Below, one piece after another: positions 34,815-45,110 of a stretch of DNA of 64,000 nucleotides. The notes under the pieces were generated by a model. The model ran no database searches. It had not been told where the DNA came from and was given only the letters and a program-made list of their open reading frames with translations. How positions within the stretch are numbered: position 1 is the stretch's first letter; every line of letters starts with the position of its first letter. The translations under genes and the position numbers were made by a program. This DNA comes from Chlorella sorokiniana (taxonomy: Eukaryota > Chlorophyta > Trebouxiophyceae > Chlorellales > Chlorellaceae): positions 558,001-622,000 of the forward strand of contig CP084614.1 in the NCBI GenBank assembly GCA_025917655.1, written 5' to 3'.

Positions 34815-36759
34815 ATGGACGGCAGTGTGAGGATCCGAAGGTCCGCCCGCGGCCCTCGCTCTCTTTGCGTCCTTATTCTAGCTTTCGTGGCCCTTCCTGA
34901 GCATTAAACAACATTTTAATGGATTGGGAACGGCCTCGGGATGCTCCGTGACTTCCCCGAGGCGCTCTTTGGCTGCCGCCGTCTGGCGACCTCGGCTGCC
35001 CGCTGGCTCCCGCTCCACCTCACAGAACGCCGCCACCCTGGGTCATTTCCTCTGTGAAAATTGCAGACCGGACGGCTGTCGGTCACGGGCTCTGCCGTTG
35101 TGACCGAGACCCCGACACAGCCAAGGTGCACCTGTCGGTGACAGTGAGCAAGCCCACAGCGGCCGACGCGCGCGACGAGGCGGCGGCGACCGCTGCCGCC
35201 GTCATTGAAGCGCTGGGCGGCGTGGAGGGCATCAACGGCGGGGAGGACGTATCCACAGAGAACCTGAACCTGCAGCCCAACTATGTTTGGGTGCAGGAGA
35301 CGAGGTGAGCAGAAAGTTCAAGGGGGAACGGTGTGGTAGGCCCAGTGCCAGAGGAGCGCACGGCAGGGGAACTGGGGTGCAGGATGTGCGGTGCTGCATG
35401 CACTCAGCAGCAGAGACGCTAGTTTGGCGTGCATGTCTGGCACCCTTTCCATGCTTGCCTCCTCCCTGCAGCTCAGATTGCTGTCTCCTTCCCGCCCCCG
35501 GCCCCCCGCCCCCCCGCGCAGCACCCAGCGCATCACTGGCTACACCTTCACGCAGCAGCTTGTGGTGAAGATCAGCAACCTGACGGGGGACACCCTGGGA
35601 GAGGTGGTGGACACGGCGGTCACAGCCGGCGGCAACAACCTGCAGGCGCGCGCGCACTGCGTTGCCAGCTGCTCGCCAGCCTCTCGCATGCTGCATGGTT
35701 TTGTGCCGCTCCAAAACTCAACCCCGCGCGCTGACCAGACTCGCTGTGCTGGCTGCTGGCTCTTGATAACAAGTGGCTCACCGCTGAGGCGTTCCTCGGC
35801 TCCGCCAGGCCATCTCGCGCCCTTCCTCGCTCCCTGGTCAAACCTACACGCAGAAGTATGTGTACTCCCCACCCCCACCTCCCACGCCGCACCCCCCAAA
35901 AAACGACCCACAGGTGTCCAGCATCCAGATTGAGCTGAGCCCCGAGCTGCGCCGCCAGGCCATGGACCAGGCGCGCTCGCTGGCGGTGGCCGACGCCGCC
36001 AACTCCGCGGCAATCCTGGCAGAGGTGGGGCGGTTCAGTGCGCAGGCATTGACGTTGAGAACGTTTGGGCATTGACGTTTGGGGCGGGGCCTGGGGGCCT
36101 CAAACCTGGCAGTGGGCAGCAGGACGGTCGTGGGCTGCCCATCCGCCGTGCATGGCCTCCTCAGGGGTTGGGCAACGCACGCAGCAAGCCCTGCTCCACC
36201 CCCACGCAGGCCGCCAAGGTCACCCTGGGACCCATCAAGTCGCTGACCGACAACAACTATGCGCCGCCGGCGCCAGTCCCCATGGCTGCAGGTGGGTGGG
36301 TGGGTGCGTTGGGGTGGTGAGGGGGGACAGGGGGGCGGGAGGCCGGGGCCAGTGGCTCCGACAAGCACCTGCATGGCGTGCTGTTGGATTCTGCGCAGCC
36401 CTCAAGCCTTTGGTTTTGGTTCTTGAAAGTGCGATGAGCATGCCGGCACGAGCCGCACCCTGCATGCTGCAGACATGGCCTTCGCTGGTGCCGCACGCAA
36501 GGAAATGGCGACGCCGGTGCAGATTGGCACAGCCGACGTGAGCTGGAGCCGCTGCCGCATCAGCATTTGCTTCCGCTGCGCACGCTGCTGCTGCTGTGAA
36601 GGGCCCCCGGCCGGGGCAGCTGCCGCAGTGAGAGCTGGCGGGTTGCTGTGCCAGCTGCTTGCTGGCTACTGCCGCCGCTCCCCTACCCTGTTCCCCGCGG
36701 TCTTTTTGTTGCAGGTTATGGCCAATGTGAATCTGGAGTATGCAATCGTCAACCAGTGA
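34815..36759 (+). CDS. SIMPL-domain (DUF541, YggE-like) protein, intact copy A
   Basis: SIMPL proteins are mostly bacterial and periplasmic (YggE, linked to oxidative-stress defence). The domain is complete: an exon opens after ATTGCAG near 35066 with GRLSVTGSAVVTETP, then DTAKVHLSVTVSKP and ENLNLQPNYVWVQETR (to 35304). Next come TQRITGYTFTQQLVVKISNL and EVVDTAVTAGGNNLQ (35521-35645), VSSIQIELSPELRRQAMDQA and AVADAANSAAILAE (35914-36025), AAKVTLGPIKSLTDNNY, then an exon from about 36475 (MAFAGAARKEMATPVQIGTA) and a last exon, VMANVNLEYAIVNQ, with stop 36757-36759. One base is missing in the C run 35110-35113. The first exon is inferred at 34815 (MDGSVRIRRSARGPRSLCVL, signal-peptide-like); its donor is not resolved. 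A signal peptide would match the secreted location of the family. Confidence 0.82.
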
Positions 36760-36873
36760 AGCTAGACACGAGAAGAGCACCACGCAGAGGACAGTTGCCC
36801 CGCTGAGCAGCAGCGGAGCGTGAGAGCATGGCGTAGCGAAGGAGAGAACTCATGTCACATGCATACAGCCTGT

Positions 36874-36878
36874 TGTAA
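36874..36878 (+). terminator. Candidate TGTAA poly(A) signal of the SIMPL gene
   Basis: TGTAA lies 115 bp past the stop codon, the usual place for the green-algal polyadenylation signal. The same element is kept in duplicate copy B at 41500-41504. Confidence 0.45.
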
Positions 36879-36929
36879 CGAACTGCACAGCATGTTGCAT
36901 AGTGCGGACACCCCGGGCCAGGCCAGCCC

Positions 36930-37326
36930 GCTCACCCCAGTAGGGCACCAGGTAGGTTGCCGCTCAGGATGCTTTGCAGCTGCGGGAGGCGGTGCAAGGG
37001 CAGGCGTGACCTGCGTCACCAGCCTGGCAGCTTCCCTTGGGCGCCATGCAGCCGCAGCTTGCAGGCAGCTCAAGCTCACCAAGTGGGAGTCCCCAGGGTG
37101 CGCGCTGGAATTGACTGCTCCGGTGCCTCTCCAGCTGCTGCCGCCGCCGCAACTCCCAAGCTGCCGCTAGCCATGCGCCGCTTGTGGACCGGTGGTGGTG
37201 GCACGTCGACGCCTGCAACTGGCGCTTGAAGCGATTTAGACCCTGAAACCGTAGTTGCAGACCGCTAGGCGACGCTCCCAGCACAGGAGCTGCCTATCGC
37301 AGCGCTGTGCGCAAGTGGCTGGCCAT
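36930..37326 (-). pseudogene. Remnant of 2-oxoadipate dioxygenase/decarboxylase (HGLS), copy A
   Basis: Matches the first two exons of the intact gene at 41685-44687. The start codon is kept (ATG 37326; MASHLRTALR) but the next codon is TAG, where the intact copy has a sense codon. The second exon can still be seen (LQSILSG, then an insertion of a few bases). All downstream exons, including every metal ligand, are deleted at about 36920-36930. This is a pseudogene by nonsense, indel and deletion, not by homopolymer slip. Confidence 0.82.
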
Positions 37327-37504
37327 ACAGCGAGCTCAAAACACAACCTTGCAACCTGCAAATGCTTAGAACGGCCGAGCCGCCCTGTGAGACAGGGTTG
37401 GGGCCTGAGCCCATCCTCCCGATCACAACTCATCTTGTGTGCGCTCAACCGCACCACACCGGGCCTCATGCTCTGCGCTCCGACAGTGCTTGGTTCGTTG
37501 AACG

Positions 37505-37509
37505 TTACA
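37505..37509 (-). terminator. Candidate TGTAA poly(A) signal, At5g03900-like copy A
   Basis: Minus-strand TGTAA about 250 bp past the stop. The matching element in copy B is at 44863-44867, at the same distance, so it has been kept through the duplication. Confidence 0.35.
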
Positions 37510-37755
37510 AGATTTCAAATGTTGCATCAGTTGATATCGTAGTGAAGATTTGGGAGTGGCTGCATGGATCGGGATTCATAAGCTAAAAGCAAAACAGAAG
37601 GCAGTGACGGAATGACGGGACAGAGGTAGAAAAATCTGGGAGGGGCACGTCAAAACAGAAAGAAAGGCAGAGGGTGGTTGTGCTACAGAGCGTACAATGC
37701 GGGCATGAGGCTTATCTGAGCGTGGGTTTTGCCGCCAGCGCACCGAGCAGCCGAC

Positions 37756-40476
37756 CTAGTTAGCGGCGGTCGCGCTGCGCCCGCTGGTCCAGCCACCACT
37801 GCGGCGGCTGCGCCCTCGGCTGCGGCGCTCGCGCCGGCGGCTGCCTTTACTGCTGCTGCTGCTGCTGCTGGCGGTCTCGCGTGCGCCGCTCCAGCCGAGC
37901 CTCAAAGCTCTCGCCTCCACGTCCACCGGCTGAGCCTCCAGCGGGCGATCGGAGCGGTAAACGATGTCTTGATCCCGCACCATCTTGCGTGCTGCCGCCC
38001 GCTGAGCCGCCGCCAGCTTGCGCTGCAGCTGCGGGTCAGGCTCGGCCAGCAGGCGCGCGGCTTCCTCCCGAGCCGCGTTGCGAGCGTCGATGGCGACGTT
38101 GGCGGCGCCGGTGAACTTCCAGCGCACCGCCGGGATGGCGAAGAAGGCGGCGGCGTAGGCCTGCAGCCATGGCATCAAGCCCAGCACGCCCTGCAGGCCA
38201 TTGTGCGCCAGCGTCTGCTGGTTCGCGGGGTCTCGCAGGGCAAAGGTGAGGGCCATCACGCCCGCCAGGTTCAGCACGCCCAGCGTCAACGCCGCCAGCT
38301 GCTCGTCGAGCGACGCCGCCGTCAGCTGCCAGCGCTGCTCTTGCGCCAGAGGGGCTGGCGGCGGCGGCGTGGCAGCCTCCTGCGGGGAGCAGCGGGACAA
38401 CGATGGTACGGGGGTCGATGCTTTCACGCTGCCGCTGACACAATCACCAAACGACCGATTGCCGCTGAAAGGCGCTGACTGCCAAGCCAATGCAGGGTCT
38501 CCCCCAACCCCTTTCCTTCTAGGATAGGCAGAGCTGAAGCGGCACGCCGCCCCTTTGCTGCTCCTATGCTGCGCTCACGCCGCTCACCACACACGCATAC
38601 ACTGCAGGGCACCCGTACTCCCCTCTCCCCCCGGGCACACTCTCGCGCTCCCCACCACCCGCCCTCACCCCGGCCGTGGTCTGCAGTTCGGGGAAGGAGT
38701 ACACAATGTCGCCCCGCTCGTCCACTTGGGGGCTGCCGTTGAAGCGTGCCAGGACCGGCAGCATGAAGGATTCGTCCACTGCGGCAGAAGGAGGGGGGTT
38801 CTCGCTGGGGGTGGGTGGGGGCGATGGCTTGCGAATTGGAAGCAGGACAGTTTGGCTGACAGGTTGGAAGACAGGTGTAAGGCACAACTGCTAGGGAGGG
38901 CGAGCGGGTGGAAGCAGCGGGGCTGCCGCTGCAGCGAGGAGCGCACCCGTGATCCGGCTGCGGTCGGAGCTCAGCTGGTCGGGGGCCAGATCCAGGAACG
39001 GCGCCAGCTCCTCAGCCACTACGGTACCGCCACGGGAGGCGATGTACCGCCCAATCTGCGGCACAGGGAGCAGGACGAGGCGGGGCAGTTGCAGCTGGGA
39101 GGCGGGGAGGGCTGAGCGGATTGCCCAGCGCTGCAGAACTTGTTCCCTCAATGAGGCATCTAGCGCTAGCTGGGTGGGCAGAAGGGGGCAGGTTGCGCAA
39201 GGCGCTGCTCGCCCCTGCCCTGGCTAACGGAGGGAGGAGGGAGGCAGCAGCGGGAGCGGTGTGGCAACGCACCGCCTGCCAGCGCTGCTTGTCAAAGTCG
39301 ACGTTGGGGTCGCCGTCGCCAAACACCCATGAGAAGATGGCCTCCAAAAAATTCATGCTCTCGCCGCCTCGCTGCGTTGCCAGCCGCTCACGTTTGCGCC
39401 GGTACCAAAAGGGGTCCCAGTACCACAGAAACTCTGTGGCGAAATCGATGGAGAAGCTGGGGCCGCTGCTGTAGTAGCGGCCGCCGCCGCCACCGCCGCT
39501 ATTGCGTTTGCGGCCGTTGTCCTCGTCGTCGCTGCTGGCGAGCAGGAGCACGATGAGTGCGGTGAAGCCGATGACGATGGAGGCGAGGAGGGTGGTGCCG
39601 AATGCGACGCGAACCAGATACTCGGCCCCCGCCTTCAGGCCTACGCCACATGTAGTAAAGGCGCACAGGCTGGTTCAGTGCATGTTGGAGCCCCAGGAAG
39701 CTTGCAAGGCAGTTCAGTTGCTTGCAGGAGGAAGAAAAGGGGGCCAGGTTGGGGGATGGGAGGCCGAGGGGTGCCACGCTCCCGGGCGGCTGCTGCGCAC
39801 CCGCTGCCGCCGGCTCCAGCCGCAGTAGCAGCGACTTGGAGGCGATGGCCTCCTGGAAGCCAGGGGCGAAGCGTAGACGACGTCGCCCGCCTGCGAGACC
39901 TGCAGCGTGGCCTGGCTGTCGGCCGCCAGCGCTCGCACCGCCTCCTCCGCTTGCTCCAGTCGCAGGCCGGCGCCGCTGGCAACGTCGCCTGTGGTGGGGC
40001 GAGTGCCGCAGGTATCATGGGTGGTAGGAAAGGTCAGCAAGTGCCCAAAAGTAAAGACAAAGCCACCTGCTCGCAGAAGAGGAGAAGAGGAGAATACAAA
40101 CGCTGCAATTCTGGCTTACCAATCGTGACGCGGCCGCCGCGTTGCTTGATGGCACGCGCTGCCCGCTGCCGCACGTCAGGGTCCAACTTGGGGCTCAACA
40201 GGTCGCCCTTGCCAGCCACATTGTCCAGCAGCAGCTCAACGGCGCCGCGCTGGGCAGCGGCAGCGACGCGCAGGCGGGTGGAGCGACTGCTGGCACTGTG
40301 GAGCGCCGCTCGCTGCGCAGCTCTGCCTGTTGGGCGTTGGGGGGCGGCGTAGCGAACCTGCTCGCCAGCAAGCTGCTTCTTATGCTGGTGGGAGCAGCCC
40401 AGCTCTTGCCAAGCCGGAAAGGCCCGTGAAGCACCGCCCGGCCGGCCGTGGGCGCTTCCCAAGCCACAGGATGCAT
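37756..40476 (-). CDS. At5g03900-like chloroplast membrane protein, copy A
   Basis: Homolog of the plant protein At5g03900 (annotated as iron-sulfur cluster biosynthesis family; biochemical role unproven). ATG 40476 begins a transit-like N terminus (GKSWAAPTSIRSSLLASRF). Then come VELLLDNVAGKGDLLSPKLD and KQRGGRVTIG, and DVASGAGLRLEQAEEAVRAL with QVSQAGDVVYA. A membrane span follows (FGTTLLASIVIGFTALIVLL), then FLWYWDPFWYRRKRERL, MNFLEAIFSWVFGDGDPNVD, IGRYIASRGGTVVAEELAPF, FMLPVLARFNGSPQVDERGD and VLGLMPWLQAYAAAFFAIPA. One base is missing in the C/G run 40339-40344. Near 37912 the frame departs from the expected FEARLERRTRDRQQQ tail. In the frame used here the stop is TAG 37758-37756; in the expected frame a TAA follows the Gln run. 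The C terminus is therefore uncertain. Confidence 0.78.
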
Positions 40477-40676
40477 CAACCCAATTCACACCGTTGAGCA
40501 ATATGCTGAACAAACGAGGTATTATCGAGCTTGCGGACTGGGGACCTTTCTTCGGGAACAATCGGCGGGCGAAACGCGGCTCCAGGCTCAAACGCGCCAA
40601 AGCAGCTGCTCCCGATCTGCCAAAGAGCTCGTTGTTGCACCAGAGATTGCGAATTCCTGCAAAAGAGCAATGCATG

Positions 40677-41385
40677 TCGGTCGAGGCTCTACCGTTGTTA
40701 CCGAGACCCCGACAGCCAAGGTGTCCTGTCAGTGACGAGCAAGCGCTGGGCGCCCACAGCGGCGTACATGCGCGATGAGGCGGCGGCGACCGCTACCGCC
40801 GTCATTGAAGCGCTGGCGGCGTGGAAGGCATCAACGGCGGGGAGGACGTTTCCAAAGAGACCCTGAACCTGCAGCCCAACTATGTTTGGGTGCAGGAGGC
40901 GAGGTGAGCAGAAAGTTCAAGGGGGGAACGGTGTGGTAGGCCCAGTGCCAGAGAGGCGCACGGCAGGCGAACTGGGGTGCAGGATGTCCGCTGCTGCATG
41001 CACTCAGCAGCAGAGCTGCTAGTTTGGCATGCATGTCTAGCACCCTTTCCATGCTCGCTTCTTCCCCGCAGCTCAATTTGCTGTTTCCTTCTCGCCCGCC
41101 CCGCCCCGCCGCGGCCCCCCACACACACACACACACCACCACCACCATCACCCACCCACCCACCGCAGCACCCAGCGTATCACCGGCTACATCTTCACGC
41201 ATCAGCTTGTTGTGAAGATCGGCAATCTGCTGCTGCTGCCGTTAAGGGGCCCTTCACAGCTGCAGGGAGAGCTGGCGGGCTGCTGTGCTGCTTGCTGGCC
41301 ACTGCCGCCACTCTTCTATCCTGTTCCCCTGTTGTTGCAGATTACGGCCAATGTGAATCTGGAGTATGCAATCCTCAACCAGTGA
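40677..41385 (+). pseudogene. SIMPL-domain pseudogene, copy B
   Basis: Begins inside exon 1 at the duplication breakpoint, so it has no own start or signal peptide. Pieces align with copy A: TAKVSCQ..., DEAAATATAVIEALAAWKAS, NLQPNYVWVQEAR, then TQRITGYIFTHQLVVKIGNL. The sequence then jumps near 41230 to the intron before the last exon. The last exon (TANVNLEYAILNQ) and stop (41383-41385) remain. The middle of the domain is deleted and small frame-breaking changes occur in exon 1. The TGTAA signal is kept at 41500-41504. Confidence 0.82.
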
Positions 41386-41684
41386 AGCTAGACACGCGAA
41401 GAGGACCACGCAGAGGACAGTTGCCCCGCTGAGCAGCAGCGGAGCGTGAGAGCATGGCGTAGCGAAGGAGAGAACTCATATCACATGCATACAGCCTGGT
41501 GTAACGAACTGCACAGCGGGGGTATGCATAGTGCGGACACCCCGGACCAGGCTCGCCCGCCCAGCAGCGGCGGTGTCATTCACAGAAGGGGCTCCCTTCG
41601 GGCGCCGGCGCTGCCACTGCGCCCTGGAGCGCCCCAAAACAGTCGCTTCGCGAAGTACCCTTGCGACCAGAGCAGCTGACAAGC

Positions 41685-44600
41685 TCACTGCGCCAGCGTA
41701 GTGCTCTCAAAGATCTTGTCGGCGCTGGCCACCTCAAAGCCGTCGCGGCGGTGCCGCTCCTCCAGCTCCTCAGCCTGCGGGCCACAGCCGCGCAGGGAGG
41801 GGCCGCAACAGCTGGTGCGCCAGGTCTCACAGTGCCACCTTGCGGCGGCATCCAAGCGGTGTCGCTGCGCTTGGCTGGTGCGCTGCCAATTGCGGGTGCG
41901 GGGCAGCCTTGCACTGCCCATGAGGCAGTCCAAGGCCCATTCGTGCACAGTTGCAACCCCAGGCCACGGGACGGCCCCCACCCCCGCCCCACCTTCAGCC
42001 CTGCGTACTGCGGCAGTACCCGCCGCTCTGCAAACTCGATGTAGCTGCCGGGCACCAGCTCCGCCTCCCCGCCGGCAAAGGTGTAAGAGACGCGATCGGC
42101 GATGGTGCTGCTCTGCAGCAGGCCGCCGTCGGGGATACCTGCGCAGGGGCGGGCCGGGGTATGCGTGCGTGGGTGGGGGGTGGGGTGAGGTTGAGCTGGG
42201 GGTTCCAGCGAGGGCAAGCTCGCCTGCCTTGCCCTGGTGCAGCCTGACAAGCATGTGAAGACAGCACACGCCGTGTGTGGCGCTTGGCGGCGTCGGCATC
42301 GGGGCAACAACATGTTGGCTGGCTCAGACACCCAGCCCAGCCCTCCGCGCGGTGCAGATGTGATCAAGTGCCTGGCAGTGGGGCGAGCGCGGTGCTGATG
42401 GGGCGCCCGGTGCTGTGGGTGGCACCCAGCGGTGGCACCCAGCCAGCGCTGCCTCAGCAAAGCAGCTCAGCGCCCACCTTTATGGTGCCTCCCTCCTCAT
42501 TCAGCTCCACCCCGTGCTCCTGCAGCAGCGCGTTCATGGTCTCCAGGCCCCCGCTGTGCCCGCTGAGGCGGTGCACTGCGGGGCAGGGAGGGGTGCGGGG
42601 GCAGGAGTCAGGGAAGCCAGCACTCCAGGTGTGGATTCACACCCTTCGCTCTTCCACATACACTCCACACACATGCAACAACACACAAGCGGCACGCAAG
42701 CCACGAGCGGCGCGACTGCATGCCTGCGGGTGCGGGCCCCACCACGTCGGCCCAAAAGCATGCATGCCCCACCCCCACCCCCCCCCACCCGAGATGGTTG
42801 TGTGGTTGAGGGCGTAGCCGTGCACAAGCACCCAGGCGGCGTACTCGCTCTCCTGCGGCAAGGGGGCGGAGGGTGAGGGAGGTGTGTGTGTGTGTGTGTG
42901 GAGATTGAGGCGCCGCGCTCACTCTCCTGGGGGAGAGACGGGCTGATGGTTGTTTGGGCTTTGGTTACTTTTTGGAGGGGGTGAAGAGCAGGGACAAAGG
43001 GGCCGAGGCGGTGTACCGCCGAACGGGCCAGGGTCGATCGTGGAGGGTGTCCGCCACAGGCTGTCAGGGCAGAGTAGGACCCTCCCACGCTTGTGGAAAG
43101 GGCACCCCCGCCCTGCCAGCCTGAAGCAAGCGAAAAAGCGGGCCCACCTGCGCCAGCAGGCGGTAGTCCTCCAGCGTGGGGGTGCTCCATGGCACCACCC
43201 CCACCAGCGCCGCCAGCAGCCCGTACCGCCCCAGCAGCTGCGGCGCCATGCCGCCCTCCGAGGTGTACCGGCGCACCACCGCCTGCGCCGCCGGGGACAA
43301 CTCTGCCACCTGCATGGGGCTTGTGTGCAGCAGCGGGTAAGCAACGCACCTGGGACAGATGGCTGCGGCAGCGGTGGCTGAACGAGCTGCGACGCCAGAA
43401 GAAGCCAAGCCCCCCCCCACACACACAACACACACACCGGAGCAGGCAGCGCCAAAGGACCCAGCCGGCGCATGTTGCAGCAGCGCTGCGTTCCAGGGAG
43501 GGAGCCCTGTGCCGCAGCTGGCCCTGCCTCTGACCCAAGGGCTGCACAGGCGCACCCGGTCACCAACACAGGCACTCACATCACTGCCCGCCCACCCACC
43601 CTCCCACCCAACCGCTCGGCCTTGCCTTGAGCTCCGACACGAAGACGCGGGGCAGCTCCGGGTCTGGCGGCGAGTACCAGCGCGCCCGCAGCTTCTTGGC
43701 TGGGAACGACAGCTCGTCCCGCTCGCTGTACCCAAAGTCCTCGAACAGGCGCGCCACGCTGGCAATGCCCAGACCCTCCACCTGCGCCAATGGTGAGAAA
43801 CTGTGGGCGCCGGCACAGGAGAGTGAGGATGCGCACAGCAGGCCCGGGGTTGGGGTGGGCGTGGTCAGCGCTGCGTGCTGCGTGAGCGGCATGAGAGATG
43901 TTTTGTGATGGCTCAAAGCAAACGCCTCGCAATGCAAACGTTTGCTTCCCACAGCGGGCACCTTGACTTGATGCTTTGCAGTCGCCGCCTCCCTGCTTGC
44001 AACCACACGCGCCCAACCTGCCCCCACCCATCACCCTTCATGGCCTCCCTCTCGATGCACATGCACATACACACACACAGGTGTTCCCACCCCGAAAGTC
44101 CTGAAGGCAATGTGGTCAAAGCCCAGGCTGGCCTCGGGGTATTGCTGCTCCAGCAGGCCAACGGTCGCCTCGGCGGTGGGGGTGGAGTCTGCGCGGCCGC
44201 AGGCAGCAGGTGGAACCAGCGGGCTGTTTTATGTGCCAGTTTAGTGCAAAAACACATCGTGTGTGGAGCATAGAGGCAGGCAGAGCAAGCAGGGCTCACC
44301 CCAGTAGGGCGCCAGGATGCCGCTCAGGATGCTTTGCAGCTGCGGGAGGCGGTGCAAGGGCAGGGGCGTGAGCTGCCTCACCGGCCTGGCAGCTTCCTAC
44401 AGGCGCAATGCAGCCGCAGCTTGCAGGCAGCACGAGCTCACCAAGTGTGAGTCCCCAGGCTGCACAGTGGAACTCGACTGCTCCGGTGCCTCTCCGGCTG
44501 CTGCCGCCGCCGCAACTCTCGAGCTGCCGCTAGCCAAGCGCCGCTTGTGGACCGGTGGCGGCATGCCGACGCCTGCATCTGGCGCTTGAAGCGATTGAGA

Positions 44601-44687
44601 ACCTAAAAATGGTCGTTGCAGACGACTAGGCGAGGCTCGCAGCACAGGAGCGGCCCGTCGCAACGCTGCGCGCAAGCGGCTTGCCAT
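41685..44687 (-). CDS. HGLS: 2-oxoadipate dioxygenase/decarboxylase (HGLS/FLO7, DUF1338)
   Basis: Converts 2-oxoadipate to 2-hydroxyglutarate in lysine breakdown; the plant version (rice FLO7) is plastidial. ATG 44687 opens an 82-codon exon (to 44442) with an Arg/Ala/Ser transit-like sequence. EAARPVRQLTPLPLHRLPQL...GILAPYWG follows. The metal and substrate motifs are all visible: GFDHIAFRTFG (first His and the substrate Arg, about 44130-44092), VHGYALNHTTIS (second His, about 42820-42790) and VPGSYIEFAERRV (the Glu, about 42060-42025). Other family blocks are GLGIASVARLFEDFGY, RARWYSPPDPELPRVFVSEL, VVPWSTPTLEDYRLLAQ and RDGFEVASADKIFEST. The stop is TGA 41687-41685. The same gene in unit A is a remnant, so this is the only working copy here. 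Confidence 0.92.
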
Positions 44688-44862
44688 CCAGCGAGCTCCA
44701 AAACACAACCATATACAGTGCAAATGATTGGGGAGGCCGCGCCGCTATGCGAGACAGGGTTTACTCCAGATGACACCTCAGCAAGTTCAACCGCACCAAA
44801 CCTCGTCCGGGCACACCAGTGCCTCATGCTCTGCGCTCCAACAGTGCTTCATTCGTTCAAAA

Positions 44863-44867
44863 TTACA
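44863..44867 (-). terminator. Candidate TGTAA poly(A) signal, At5g03900-like copy B
   Basis: Minus-strand TGTAA about 245 bp past the stop at 45111, equivalent to 37505-37509 in unit A. It lies between this gene and the HGLS start on the same strand. Confidence 0.35.
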
Positions 44868-45110
44868 AGGCTTGCATGTGCATCATTTCACCCTCGTACA
44901 GAAGACTGGAGGAGTTGCGTGGATCGGGGTTCATAAGCTATAGCAGGATGGAACACGGTGACGGAATGAGCGTGGCAGAGATAGAAAAATCTGGGAGGGG
45001 CACGTCAAAACAGAAAGAAAGGCAGAGGTCCGTTGTGCTACAGAGCGTACAATACAGGCACGTTGCTTGAGCGAGGGTTTTGCCGCCAGCGCACCGCGCA
45101 GCCGACCCGG

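Larger units (their letters stand above)
35081..40676. repeat. Tandem segmental duplication, unit A (about 5.6 kb)
   Basis: Unit A runs from the middle of SIMPL exon 1 (GTCGGTC) to just upstream of the At5g03900-like start region, ending at the AAAGAGCAATGCAT area. It holds SIMPL (+), a remnant of HGLS (-) and an At5g03900-like gene (-). Compared with unit B it lacks about 2.7 kb (the body of HGLS) at about 36920-36930. Introns and spacers also match unit B, so this is a DNA-level duplication. Confidence 0.85.
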
